From: Pelobates cultripes
Lineage: Eukaryota; Chordata; Amphibia; Anura; Pelobatidae
Length of the DNA stretch: 64,000 nucleotides
Assembly (NCBI GenBank): GCA_933207985.1
Contig: OW240917.1
Location: forward strand, 116,676,005 to 116,740,004
Reading direction: 5' to 3'
This document shows, piece after piece, positions 45,580-57,990 of this stretch. The notes beneath the pieces are model-generated. The model saw nothing but the letters and a program-made list of their open reading frames with translations. It did no database searches and had not been told where the DNA came from. Each line of letters starts with the position of its first letter. Position 1 is the stretch's first letter. A program made the translations under genes and the position numbers.

Positions 45580-46020
45580 TGTCAGAATACTGTTAGCTTT
45601 TACTTCAATAAACACATATTTGCATGCTCTGTTTTCCCCTATGTACAGGTTTCATGGTGTTTTAAAAAGCTGTACCCTGTTTTACCAATTGCCAATTTCA
45701 GTTTTTAAACAGTGAAATTTGCCATATTGACATACAATTTGCAAAATTAGACAACCCAGGGTCTTCCAAATAGGTTTTGTGCAGTCTTTTTTAGTAGCTA
45801 CTTAGTCATAAACTCTGGCCAAAGTTAGTGTTCATATTATTTTTTTGCACTTTTTACACAAAAACTGATATAATTGGCACTATACATTTTACTGCTTTAA
45901 AACACTCATATTTGTATTCAGCAATGTCTCACGAGTACAACAATGTACAGGTTTTCTGGGGTTTTGGAAAGTTACCAGGTTAAATATAGGGCTTGCAAAT
46001 TAAATTCTCTGTTTGGGTTG
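45580..46020. repeat. Dispersed repeat, relative of the arms at 33778-34037
   Basis: Shares AATTTGCAAAATTAGACAAC, TTTAGTAGCTACTTAGTCAT and GGCCAAAGTTAG-type blocks with the inverted repeat at 33.8-34.0 kb. It is interrupted on its left by the hAT element. Confidence 0.65.
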
Positions 46021-46099
46021 TCAGGCATGTCCCCCAATATATAATAATAAAAAAATATTTTAAATGTATTTTGTGTATTATTTATGTGTAATTAGATTA

Positions 46100-46270
46100 A
46101 TTTATTATTTATATGTTGGGGATTCTGCCTGACATACTCAGGCATCAAATGTAGGAAAAATAAATATCCAGGCACACCTGAGGTTTCTTCTAAAAGGCAG
46201 TCTTTTTTATTTGAAACAAGGAAGTGGAGACAACGTTTCAGCTCCTCTCTGAGCCTTTATCAAGACAATA
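46100..46270 (-). mobile_element. Possible Penelope-like element tail with hammerhead-like motif
   Basis: On the minus strand 46268-46227 reads CTTGATAAAGGCTC, a loop, GAGCTGAAACG and TTGTC. This order (GATNA, short stem, GAAAC, GTC) is the layout of the minimal hammerhead motifs known in Penelope-like elements. Two core bases appear changed (consensus CTGATGA). A related arrangement is at 50341-50396. Assignment is tentative. Confidence 0.4.
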
Positions 46271-47549
46271 GCTGATCCAAATCATGAGAATGCGGAATGG
46301 CTGCATGGGGAATGGCTTGGTTGTCAGGTAGTCCACCCAATCTGATCCACTGAGGATGGTGAGTATTTGGGTTGCAGGGAGGGTCCAATTGTTACAGTGT
46401 GCTATGCTGCCCTAATGGCGTTAAAGTCCTCCTTTTGTAGGTTGGTATAGCATGGCCTAACATTGGGAAGCGGTTTATATGTAAGACTAAACCTTTAGTA
46501 GCATACAACCTATATGTGATGCTGTGAGCCCAACCCAAACACAATGTAATAAATTAAAGAAGTTCAAGTATGTTGCGATGAATTTTTGTCTTTTTTGTTG
46601 TTGAGCACTTGCACAGTCCCACTCTGTATTGCAAACTATTCTCTCTTGGGGTACTAACAATATGTGCAGCATGAGTTTTGGCTTTGCACCGTTGTAGACA
46701 AAATCAGCTGCATTTTATGTACCACAATATATCTTTTTCATCCTTTCTTTACCTTTAACTGATTACTTTTAGCAAGCCAACAAGAGACAACCATAGCTCC
46801 AGGCCTGCTGTGGACATGGAGCTGCTATGGTAGGGGAGAGTGAGCCAGTGCTTATGGAAAGGGAAAGTAATAATGTGGAGAAAAGAAAAGATATTGGTAA
46901 TGTGGAAACTGTACTGGAAAAAGGATTGTAGGAATATTGGTGGGAGGAGAAGGCTTTGGGGACAAAAAATAACTTGATGATTTGAACAAAGCTCTATTTA
47001 TTTATTTGTATTAGATGTTCTCCTTATGCTTTTAACACTGGGCCCTCTTTGTGAATAAGAATAATTTTAGAAAAGCTACCAACATATCCTGATCCACCTC
47101 TGGTGAAGTCACCAAAACTGGTGACTTGTGTCCAATCAGATGCTTTTCATAGATACTTCTTGAGGAGACATAGTTCTTGTGCAGCAATCACCATCATCCC
47201 TTAGTCCAGTGCTTGTCTATCTCAGAGAAGCATTGGATACACACAGTTTTCAGTGTCAGCATACCTTGCCTGCTGTTGCCAAAGCGATTTAATAATTGAA
47301 TTTACTTTAGTTTAAAGTCTCTATTGGCGGTCTGTCTGATAGTATGCATGGAAAGTGCAATAAAAAACTTTTATATGGAAAGGTAAACATTGCTATTTCT
47401 CAGAAAAAGCACAGTTTCTAACAGCACCCTGAAGGGACCGCATCTCTGACCCAAATCACTATATTAAGAAGTGAGTTTGGTGTTTAGACTATCAGTCCCT
47501 TTGACATGCATTGTCACGTATGCATTGCATTTACACATAGACAAAATTA
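46271..47549. other. Non-coding spacer
   Basis: No recognised feature. Confidence 0.35.
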
Positions 47550-47976
47550 TTAAAGGACCACTATAGTGCCAGGAAAACATACTCATTTTCCTGGCACTAT
47601 AGTGCCCTGAGGGTGCCCCCACCCTTAGGGTCCCCCTCCCGCCCGTCTCTGGGGAGAGGAAGGGGTTAAAACGTACCTTTTTTCCAGCGCCGTGCGGGGA
47701 GCTCTCCTCCTCCTCTCCGCATTTACAATACTTTCCTATGGACGCTTGCGTCTTCTCACTGTGATTTTCTCAGTGAGAATCACGCAAGCGCCTCTAGCAA
47801 CTGTCAATGAGACAGCCACTAGAGGATTTGGAGGCTGGATTAACCCTAGTATAAACATGGCAGTTTCTCTGAAACTGCTATGTTTATAAAAAAAAAAGGG
47901 TTAATCCTAGAGGGACCTGGCACCGAGACCACTTCATTAAGCTGTAGTGGCCTGGGTGCCTAGAATGGTCCTTTAA
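47550..47976. mobile_element. T2/Kolobok-like MITE, 427 bp, intact ends
   Basis: TTAA at 47550-47553 and 47973-47976; ends AGGACCACTATAGTGCC and TAGAATGGTCCT. Contains the same chain of hairpins as 32191-32714 in the opposite direction (AGGAAAACATACTCATTTTC, TCTCACTGTGATTTTCTCAG, ATAAACATGGCAGTTTC, GAGACCACTTCATTAAGC). Confidence 0.9.
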
Positions 47977-49130
47977 GCAAGACGATTTATAGAATTATAG
48001 ATTTATAATTAAGTCCTCTTATTTTTAAAGGATTTTCATTTTAATCTGTCAACAGTCAATAGACCTATAATTAAGCAGCAAGAACAAACCTTGTCCTATA
48101 TGTACATTGCAAACATTATATAAATGTCTATTGCCTCATCCTAGGGTCACTGTCTGGTGCATATTTACACAAAAGTGATAAGAGATTTCCATTTGTTATC
48201 TTTCCAGAAAGTCTCATTGCACATCAGTAGTTCAATGCCATATTTACCTACATTTAAATAGTGGCAAGTGTCAGGAGACGCACAGTTTTATGTTCCCATC
48301 ATTATTTGTTTTCGTCTGGCCTGAAAATGAATCTGTACCCATGAATAATGTAAATGAGCATTACAATGAACAAACCTACCATGTTCACTTTGTGTAATGC
48401 CTACCTCGGCAGAAACCTGACCTACACACAAAAGCAGCAGGAAAAAAAAACCCTCATGCACGCTGGCTGGTTCTTTTCGTCTTTTGAACAGTGTTAAACA
48501 TTACTAAGCGGATGTCAGTGGGGAATCTCAGATGTACTTACTGAATGACGAATACTGTATTAGTTAGTTTGTTCTTTATACAGGAACTGTACCTGAGCAA
48601 TCGAAACCATCATTTTAACACGATTGCATTTAACGAACCTCGGTCGAGAAACACATCTCTAACCGCCACTTTGAAGATCTTAGTTTTATCTCTAATAATG
48701 GATAAAAAAACTGTGATAATTGCAATTTTATTCTCATTTATGAAGAAAAAACCCACAACAGATGGTTGAGAAGGCTGGTGATAGCCAGCGATTAACAACA
48801 TGCTGGAATTTTGCTGATGGTGATAATTTATGTCCATTGTTGGCAATTCTCCTTAATTGTAACTCCAGCCTACTAAGAAAAAGATGTTGAAGATTTGATT
48901 GATAGTTTGCTATTAAGGATAAAATTGGAGAAATATTTACTCTTATGCCATCAAAACCGCAATGCACAGACATTGTTAAAAAAACAAAAACAATGCAACA
49001 TACTTTACAGATTGTACTTGTAAAGCAATGTGTGTCAAGGAAGCAAATGCATTTGAGGACAGAAAACATTCATAATAATGATTAATATTTTCCTTCACAA
49101 ACAGTAAATTAGCCTTCTAACCCCAGAAAC
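47977..49130. other. Spacer, no repeat borders seen
   Basis: Lower repeat content than its surroundings; no coding frame with a recognisable motif. It could be unique host sequence. Confidence 0.4.
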
Positions 49131-49360
49131 TATTATTCACCAACAAAAATGAGCCTGTTAAAAGTGCTACCCTACAATGGCGCAGAACCCTCCAAGCGAC
49201 CACAAACATACTGCGAGAAGCAGGCATACCTTACCGCTGGACAACACTGCAGTTCCTCTCAGTCACACATAATGGAACTGTACTGAGGATCAAATCCCCT
49301 CAAGAGGCTCCAGTCTTCCTTGGTGCTCTGGGTGTTGCCCCACCACTGCCGGATAACTAG
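49131..49360 (+). pseudogene. L1/Tx1-type LINE ORF1 C-terminal fragment
   Basis: An open stretch without an ATG that ends at TAG 49358-49360. It reads LQWRRTLQATTNILREAG, then IPYRW, then FLSVTHNGTVLRIKSPQEA and a final FLGALGV segment. This is the pattern of the C-terminal domain of L1-type ORF1 proteins: the 'YRW..P..L' core followed by a short hydrophobic helix and 'P.EA..FL..LG'. ORF1 is a nucleic-acid chaperone that coats LINE RNA. The N-terminal coiled coil and RNA-recognition part are absent, so the LINE is truncated on the left. ORF2 is not recognisable downstream. The family call rests on motif memory. Confidence 0.7.
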
Positions 49361-50225
49361 AGACAGTCCACCACCCCAGCTTGAAGTCCCAACACTGTCG
49401 AGCCGGGACTCAGGAACGGGAACCTGAACGCAATATCAATTGCTGGCAAACCCCTATCTGGCACAGATATTTACTTTCTCTTAATGTTTTCCTATTTTAT
49501 GTTTTATGTTTGAGTATGTGCAGTTACGTTATGCTATACATTTGTAACACAGGTTACACCAAATACAGGAGATAGCTCCGCAGATGAATATGGTCCCATG
49601 AAGGATCAATGGCACAGCGCCACACCTAACTCTATAAACTCTATCACTTAGCTCAACACTACCTACTCGCCCTCCTACTCCCCTCCCCCCACCGATGCCC
49701 CCATGGTTAGGGGTTACTACTTCACCCAAGCCCATACTGAGTACATCCAAATTCCAAACTGACCATCACCCCACAAGAACCAAATTAATCCCTCAGTCCT
49801 TACACCTCTTACGACTCACACTGATGTAGGAACACTCACGCTTCCTCTGTGCTCCGACATACAGAGGGCTCAGGAACATAACACCCTATTGGGTCAAACA
49901 AATTATAGGTGAACACCTCTATAACACTGTGCCATCGTCAGCAATGTTAGCCCAACATTTTAGCCAAAAACCAATGTGAACAGGGTGAGATGTCTAGTTG
50001 TTACTCTATTCTATTTTATGTTTCCGATATATAGTCAAGCAATATCAGTGCCTAGGAAATGTAATCGCTTTAACAAAACCTCTTTCCATACCACCCCTAT
50101 GCATGGTATATATTTTTTATTCAATGTAAGTCTGTTATCTAACCTATGCACTGCAAAACTGTGTGTTTATGTAATTAATTCCGTTTGGTTGTTACAAGGG
50201 GTTAAGTTTATCTTAGTTTAATGAA
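49361..50225. other. Probable LINE-derived non-coding stretch
   Basis: Follows the ORF1 stop and may be the ORF1-ORF2 spacer of the same LINE, but no ORF2 can be seen. There is no coding frame over 81 codons. Confidence 0.4.
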
Positions 50226-50600
50226 GTCCACATATGTGCAATTGATTGCTTGCTGAACAAAGATCGTGCGAAACCACGCCCCCCGGCCAATGAAGTGAGA
50301 AGGGGGTGGCACTATGGACTTAAAAGGATGACTAGAACTCCCTGACGTCGTCGGATGAAGCCTGTGGAGGCGGGCGAAACGCGTCACACGAACGTCATTG
50401 GAGGGCGGACCCGGGAGTGATCACGTGACCGGACTGCGATCAGGAAGCGTTTTGAATTATTTGTTTCATGCGTTTATGTGGGTGACTCTGCGAGCCAATA
50501 CCCACCACATCCCAAGTAAGGGTTTTAACTTTTTTATGCAATAAATCAACTTGTGATACTATTCAATTGGAGGTCCTGCCCTTCTTTTTACACACAGCAT
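50226..50600 (+). mobile_element. Possible Penelope-like tail with hammerhead-like motif
   Basis: At 50341-50396: TGACGT, then CGGATGA, a stem GCC-TGTGGA-GGC, GCGAAAC, GCGTC and a closing ACGTCA that can pair with the first TGACGT. This follows the type-I hammerhead order (stem I, CTGATGA, stem II, GAAA, very short stem III, GTC, stem I), with one core base off consensus. The ACGCGT around the cleavage side is self-complementary, which would suit a dimeric form. Inferred from layout only. Confidence 0.45.
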
Positions 50601-50809
50601 AACAGAATCACCAGTGGATACATCTTCTGGAATACCCTGCAGTGTGGGGATATCCCCTCTCCCAAAGAGCCTTTTAAACCCAGAGCCAGGGGTGATAGGG
50701 CTCTGGGACATGTGAGTTTTTTTCCCTAAGAATTTTATTACGTACATTACCATTATCAGATGGTCTGCACTATTATTTGTCTTTTATGTTTACAGATTAA
50801 TTTAGCGCG
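50601..50809. other. Spacer
   Basis: Nothing recognised. Confidence 0.3.
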
Positions 50810-51355
50810 TTTTTTTGGTAAATATAAACCCCTCCCTGCTATGCAGGTAAAGGGGGGGATTGCTGTCTTCCTCCCTGGAAGCAGGTTGAAGAGAGGCTGT
50901 TCTCTCCAGTGAGAGAGTCAAGGAGATTGAGCACTGGGAGTGCAGAAGGAAAGCAGTCAATGCTGGTTTGGAGCACTGGGAGTGCAGAGAGGAAAGCAGT
51001 TAAGGCTGGCTTGGAGCACTGGGAGTGTAGAAAGGAAACCAACAGGCTGACTTAGCACTGGAGTGCAGAGAGCTGACAAAGACACTAGGTTGGTGAAACA
51101 AATATTGTTTTGTTAGTTTAACCCCTGAGAGATAGTGAACCTGATGTTAGTTAGTGCTCAGACGAGCTAGGTTTTTGTTTATAGGGATTTGTGTTATATT
51201 TATGTTTTCATTTGCTGTCGTCTCCTGTGTGGACTTCCAAATAAAGTGCCTGGATTATATGAAAATAAAAGGACTGTGCCTGTTGTTTACCCATGAGGAC
51301 CGCGCTACCTGCAAACAAGGATCACAGCATAAATATATTTTTTAATATTAATGTT
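50810..51355 (+). mobile_element. Possible LTR with internal tandem repeat
   Basis: The left half holds a repeat of about 58 bp (GGAGCACTGGGAGTGCAGAG) present about 2.5 times (50932-51070). Further right come AATAAAGTGCC (51240-51250) and a second AATAAAAGG, then GTTGTCACA at 51353-51361. Tandem repeats in U3 and a polyadenylation signal near the end fit an LTR, but no target duplication or left border was identified. Confidence 0.4.
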
Positions 51356-51361
51356 GTCACA

Positions 51362-54300
51362 GTCCTCAAGACTCCATTGCTTGTGGCATAAGGTATAAGG
51401 TATAGACAAACAACTGACATAAGTCAGATAAAAACAGTGTGGACGTGAAAAGGTTGCAAGAGACAAAACAATGTCTGCCATAGAAGATTCTTGTAAAATG
51501 AAGCATCAATGAATGTGAAAACTTCAAAACGGTAATGTGTGCAATGATAACCAAATGGTCACCTAATCCTATCAGGCACCCATTAACTGACCAAGGAATA
51601 TGTCTGTGGCATGAGACCTTAAGAGAATTGTGACCCATTGCCAATACAGAAAAATGGACAAAGAGGTAACACAATACTTTCTGAAGGACTAAGTAAATTT
51701 CACGTGGAGTGAGAACATAAAAGGACTACAAACAGAAACTCATATAAGGGTTTGAAATCCTCTTGGATGACCTAAAAGTCCTTATAAGAATCCATGTAAG
51801 TGCTATTCTCAGTACTCAACATCCCACAAAGGGGGAATCAGTATCAGAAATGGACAAGACAAGGAAAGGTCTAGTTCACCTGCACTGTAATGCCAGGCAG
51901 GCAATTTGGAAAAGGTGAAATCCACACAGGCAGAAAAAGAAAGGGTAACCTCTTGGGTCAGAGACACCATTGCAGCAAGGGCATCCACTGGGACACATCA
52001 TCAGAGATGGGAGGACCTCCATAGGGTCAATAACAAGTGTTACCAGGAGCAGACTGAGAAAAAGCAGAACCCTTAGCCAAACGCCCTGCACACATTAAGC
52101 ATCGACAGAAAACATGAGCAGTGTGTCACATAGGACAGAAAAATGTAAGGTTAGAAGTAGTTCAAGGATATCCCTCATGTTAGCTTAGTCACTCTTATCA
52201 TAGTATTGCCCAACAACCTATTTACAGAAGAATCCACAATTATAGGAGTTGAGGATCAAGAAGACAGGCTGATAATTGCAAAGCAGGCAAACAGACACGT
52301 TGGCAGCGGAGAGGTTAATGACACTGACAGGAGTGCAGGAGACACCGATACGGTGCAAAGACAGTGACACCTAGCAGTAGATGCTGCAGAGCTGACAGTG
52401 GTGTGAAGGGCCATGAGGAGTATGCAAAAATGCAAATAGGAGGCATGGCCACGCATGGAAATCAGCAGGATGCCATTGCAAATGTACAAATGGCCAAGAA
52501 ATCACAAGCCATTAAAAAACAGCTGCTGTGGGCACAAACCGCATCAAATAAAGGCACCAAAAGCTTAGTAATCACATTACCTAGCAATATTAAACTGCAG
52601 GGAAGTTCCAAACGTAGCTGATCATAAAGCAGAGCCAGCAAATAATGGCCATAGGGAGCTGTCGCCAAAAAGCACATTCCTTTAAAGGGCCTGCACCCAA
52701 ATACATCTTTCATAGTTGAGGGGCTTAGAGCTATCAGGGTGACATATACACTTCTATAATGGGTAGCTTGCCATTCCAGGGCTCCTTAGAAATACACAGA
52801 AGCGCAAATGCAACAAAAGACATGAGCCTCTGAACTGTGGGGGTGAATCTCCTCTACCAGACCATATGATATGACATCCTGTTAGGATAGGTGAACAGGA
52901 AAGCTGTCTGGCAGTGACATATTCACACTAGAAGTTAAATTATACAATGTACTGAGTATAGAATACAATATGCAGTGTGTTTACATTTTAATAAAGGCTA
53001 TTTTAAAAGGTTTTTGGAATAAAATGGGGATTGAAAACTCCACTAACATCATGATGGACTTTCAAGATTCCACTAACAGGTAGAGAGTTTGACCTTTAAC
53101 TGTCCTCAAGGTGAGTTAAGCACTGGCTAAGAGCCTTTTTGTGCATTGCTCATTTCTTTAGCACTAAAAGGGTCTATTTAATAGTATCCAGCACAGAATG
53201 TTTCAGATATATAGTACTAAAAGTGACAGTTTGATTTGTATTGCTATATTATATCTACTTTATCTCTCTGACAGTAAAGTAATATTTTTACCCGGTAGCC
53301 TCAGCAACATGTTAGAAAAGGCCACATCTAAGGTGGATTGGATGAAACTTGCAATTTTATTTGCAATGAAATGTTTCCACAAAGACGGGGAGACGAACAA
53401 TTGTAACAAGCCAACATTTCCAAGCTTACTTGTTTTGGGTTAAGGGGTTGCCATAACATGTTTTCTAGTGTTGTATATCACTTCTGTTGATGGGCTATAC
53501 ATGAAATGTGATGCCCTGCTATGTGCTCAACGATTTCCTTCCTGCATCATTTAACTTCTACATACTTAGAGGACAATGTTCTCACATGTTGCCCAGGAAT
53601 ATGCATTATATGAATACAGGAAAATATGGCAACCCTAACCAATTATACAATGAACAGAATATAACATGTTGTTAACTTTCAAAACCATTATGACACCAAT
53701 GTTCTCTCTTTTTATTTTTTAATGAAAAGTACATATAAAGCTGTGACATTGCCTTTTTGGCTGAAAATGAACCATTCTGTCAATGGCGGGTTATCTGCCT
53801 TTAAGACTGATTTCTGTGCGATATCAAGGCCAATCAATCTAAAAGTGCAGACGACCTGAACAATTGATTATCTGCTTATTGTGATTAGTGGATTATCCAT
53901 GATCTACTAAATGTTTAAGCATATTAAATCTGAAATAATATTCTGATAATCTGTATTATTTAGATGACATAAATGCATTTTCTTGTTTCTACAGATCTCC
54001 ATATGACCATATCTTGATGTCTATATATAGAACCTGCTACTTAACTTTCCCAAGTCAAGCCGGCCAGCATTTTCGTCACTGAATATAACCTCTGGCAAAA
54101 GAAAGGATAGATACCAAATGAACACTGATTGCCTTAGCTGACTGTCTGAGTTACACGAATATGGAGCCTGGAGCATCCTCTTTAAAGGGTCTGGTTAAAT
54201 GTCAGCCTCCAAACTGAGGAAACCAGAGGACATTTATAGGAAGTCTTGTTTTTGTATCCTGAGAATTGGTTTTGTCAGATAATCCAACATAGGTTTACAA

Positions 54301-54636
54301 AACTGACTCTTTAGGATCTGCACAAGTTACATCCTTTAATTGGCACAACATAAATACTTTTCACATTTAAAAAAATAATATTTATATAGACATTGCTCGG
54401 TAGATCTTAGTTTGAGCAACATAACTTTCATGGATTGTCTGTTTATAGCACTGCCCTAGACATGAGGAGATTGACAGGCTGCAAATCAGCTTAGAGTGTA
54501 CGATAAATTGTCCTTTCTTAGCAAAAATAAATGTTTGCTTGTTGTATTTTTCACCCAGAAGCAGTTCCACTCATTAAATAGGATGAGTGGAACTGCTGCA
54601 TACATTGATATCCAAACTGCTGCTTTTAGGTTATAG
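51362..54636. other. Long non-coding stretch
   Basis: Several frames of 60-102 codons exist on both strands, but none carries a protein motif. A somewhat GC-richer part (51850-52700) may be an old repeat. No borders were found. Confidence 0.35.
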
Positions 54637-55230
54637 ATAGCCTGGTTTACATATAGCCTCTACCATAGCCTGGTTTACACATAGCCTGGACCATAGCCTG
54701 GTTTACACATAGCCTGGACCATAGCCTGGTTTACACATAGCCTGGACCATAGCCTGGTTTACACATAGCCTGGACCATAGCCTGGTTTACACATAGACTG
54801 GACCATAGCCTGGTTTACACATAGACTGGATCATAGCCTGGTTTACACATAGCCTGGAACATAGCCTGGTTTACACATAGCCTGGATCATAGCCTGGTTT
54901 ACACATAGCCTGGATCACAGCCTGGTTTACACATAGCCTGGAACATAATCTGGTTTACACATAGCCTGGATCATAGCCTGGTTTACACATAGCCTGGATC
55001 ACAGCCTGGATCATACCCTGGTTTATATATAGCCTGGATCATAGCCTGGTTTACACATAGGCTGGATCATAGTCTGGTTTACACATAGCATAGATCATAG
55101 TCTGGTTTACACATAGCCTGGATCGTAGCCTGGTTTATACATAACCTGGATCATAGCCTGGTTTATATATAGCCTGGATCATAGCCTGGTTTGCACATAG
55201 CCTGGATCATAGTCTGGTTTACACATAGCC
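54637..55230. repeat. 28-bp minisatellite, about 21 copies
   Basis: Unit ATAGCCTGGTTTACACATAG followed by CCTGGACC. Each unit is itself two half-units sharing ATAGCCTGG, so it grew from a 12-16 bp precursor. The copy-to-copy variants (GGACC, GGATC, GGAAC) cluster along the array. There is no unique spacer, so it is not a CRISPR array. Confidence 0.97.
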
Positions 55231-55484
55231 AAGTGGTACCAACTAGACAAAATTAACACTGACATGACAGTTCTTAGAGTCTGTCTTATGTGTTATGGAA
55301 AGAAAACTTAAAACATTTTTACTAATAAAAATAATCACAAAGAAACAAATGATTGAAGTAAGGCTGTGGTCTTTATTGCAAGGAGTTTAAAACATCTTTA
55401 ACTACAAACACTTTATTTACAACACAACTGTATAAATAAACATAACTTGTAACACATCTCTGGTATTTAACATCCAGGGAGAGA
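55231..55484. other. Spacer
   Basis: AT-rich, non-coding. Confidence 0.35.
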
Positions 55485-55925
55485 CACATGGAAGGCACTG
55501 GGGGAGGGGAGAATTGAAACACATGAAAGGGACTTGGGGGGGGATTGAAACACATGGAAGGGTCCGGGGAAATTGAGACACATGGGGGGGAGAATGAGAC
55601 ACATGGAGGGGCTGGCGGAAGGAAATGATGGAGGGGCTTGGGGGAGAATGAGCTGTAGAGGGGCTGGGGGAAAGAAAGACATGGAGGGGATGGTGAGGTG
55701 CGACACATGGAGGGGATGGTGGGGTGAGACACACGGAGGAGCTGGGGGGAAGAATGAGAAACATGGAAGGGATGGTGGGGTGAGACACATGGAGGAGCTG
55801 GGGGGAAGAATGAGACACATGGAGGGGATGGTTGTAGCGACACATGGATGAGCTGGGTGGGGGGAATGAGACACATGGAAGGGCTGGGTGGGGATGAGAC
55901 ACATGGTGGGGGCAGGGTAATTTTT
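55485..55925. repeat. Purine-rich minisatellite
   Basis: Units of about 30-60 bp around GAATGAGACACATGGAGGGG and GCTGGGGGGA. The three overlapping minus-strand frames (about 170 codons, Pro/Ser/His-rich) are by-products. Confidence 0.92.
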
Positions 55926-56399
55926 GCACCAGAGCCCGTGGTTTATAGTTATGTCTCTGGTTGGGAGTAAGGTATCATACAAGCGTTACGCCTATATGAA
56001 ATATCCCAATATTACTATCATGATATGGTATGATATAATCTCTTCTGCAAAAAAAAATGATTTTTAAAACTAACCATAACGCATGCGATGAATTGTGGGA
56101 TATCAAATAATGCTGGTATTATTTAAACCACAGCAGGCAGAAATGGTTTTCTTCACCTTTTTAACAGTTTCATCCAACCTTTCTCAGTTCGACTAACACA
56201 GGGGTTTCAATAAATTAATGTGATCATTTATTATGCATTCATGCAGAAAACTGGAATATGTATTTGTATGTGCTGTACCTCCAAAGTACACCAATTGAAG
56301 TTTGGTAATTTACCTGTGCAACACTCTATGGTGACACCGAAGTCTGTCAGAAAGGTTTAGCGCTCACGTCATGGAAATCTATAGATCTTCTCTCTTACA
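55926..56399. other. Spacer
   Basis: Nothing recognised. Confidence 0.35.
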
Positions 56400-56540
56400 G
56401 TTTTAGTTACTAAAGGAAAAATCCAAACTGAATTTAGAATTTAAGGCCAAGGTAGCCAAACTGAAAGCACATCTGATTTAGACAGGTACTTTGATTCAGC
56501 TATTTTGGCCTTAAATTTAAAATTCACTTTGAATTCTCAC
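56400..56540. mobile_element. Palindromic MITE fragment, relative of 43851-44051
   Basis: Contains GAATTTAAGGCCAAGGTAGC and TATTTTGGCCTTAAATTTAA in inverted arrangement. The right border abuts the TTAA of the next MITE. Confidence 0.65.
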
Positions 56541-56799
56541 TTAAAGTGACTCTCCAGTGCCAGGAAAACATATTCGTTTTTCCTGGCACTGCAGTGCCCC
56601 TCTCCCTCCCACCATAGGCGTGCGCAGCCTATTGCATTAGGGTGTGCACCCTAAAGCACAAGCACACGCCGCATATATATATATGTATTTATGTATATAT
56701 ATGTGTATATATATATATATATATACATACACATATATACACACATACACACACTGCTGTGTGTGTGTGTGTGTGCTGTGTGAGGGTGCTGTTAGTGTG

Positions 56800-57880
56800 A
56801 TGTGTGTGTGACGGTGCTGGTAGTGTGCTATGTGGGTGAGGGTGTTTGTGTGTGCGTGCTTGTGAGGGCTGTTAATGTACTGTGTGTGTGTGTTTGTGTG
56901 TGCGCTTGTGAGGGTGCTGTTAATGTACTGTGTGTGAGGGTGCTGTTTGTGTGTGAGGGTACTGGTAGTGTGCTGTGTGTGTGTTTGTTAGGGTCCTGTT
57001 TGTGTTTGTGAGGGTACTGTTAGTGTGCTGTGTGTGTGTGAGGGTGCTGTTTGTGTGCTGTGTGTGTTTGTGAGGGTGCTGTATGTGTGTGTGGGTGATG
57101 TATGTGTCTTGGTGCTGTGTATGTCTGTGGGTGCTGTATGTGTGTGGGTGATGTGTATGTCTGTGGGTGCTGTGTATGTATGTGGGTGCTGTATGTCTGT
57201 GGGTGCTGTGTATGTCTGTGGGTGCTGTATGTGTGTGGGTGCTGTATGTGTATGGGTGCTGTGTATGTCTGTGGGTGCTGTATGTGTGTGGGTGCTGTGT
57301 ATGTCTGTGGGTGCTGTGTATGTCTGTGGGTGCTGTATGTGTGTGGGTGCTGTGTGTGTGCTGTATGTGTGTGGGTGCTGTGTATGTCTGTGGGTGCTGT
57401 GTATGTCTGGGTGCTGTATGTGTGTGGGTGCTGTGTATGTCTGTGGGTGCTGTATGTCTGTGTGGGTGCTGTATGTGTGTGTGGGTGCTGTATGTGTGTG
57501 GGTGCTGTGTATGTCTGTGGGTGCTGTATGTCTGTGGTGCTGTATGTGTGTGGTGCTGTGTATGTCTGTGGGTGCTGTATGTCTGTGGGTGTATGTGTGT
57601 GGTGCTGTGTATGTCTGTGCTGTGTGGGTGCTGTATGTGTGTGGGTGCTGTATGTGTGTGGGTGCTGTGTATGTCTGTGCTGTATGTATGTGGGTGCTGT
57701 ATGTCTGTGGGTGCTGTATGTGTGTGGGTGCTGTATGTGTGTGGGTGCTGAATGTCTGTGGGTATGTCTGTGGGTATGTCTGTATGTGTGTGGGTGCTGT
57801 ATGTCTGTGTGTGCTGTATGTGTGTGTGCTGTATGTGTGTGTGCTGTATGTGTGTGTGCTGTATGTGGGTGGGTGATTGT
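56800..57880. repeat. TG-rich minisatellite, 17-19 bp units
   Basis: Two alternating unit types, CTGTATGTGTGTGGGTG and CTGTGTATGTCTGTGGGTG, plus shorter variants. Frames up to 377 codons (His/Thr/Tyr or Cys/Val/Leu-rich) on both strands are artefacts. Confidence 0.96.
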
Positions 57881-57990
57881 GGGGGTGGAGGTGGGGGTAC
57901 ATTACTTGCTATCCCCCCTCCCTTCTTACCTTTTGTAGGGAGGGGGGATCCTTGTTGCTGCTGATTCCATCCCTGGTGGTCCAGTGGAGA

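Noticed and set aside
54637..55230. CRISPR-like regular repeat array
   Set aside because: Repeats are directly tandem without unique spacers, and the sequence context is eukaryotic.
55373..55982. Three overlapping frames of about 170 codons, Pro/Ser/His-rich
   Set aside because: Purine-rich minisatellite read on the minus strand, open in all three frames.
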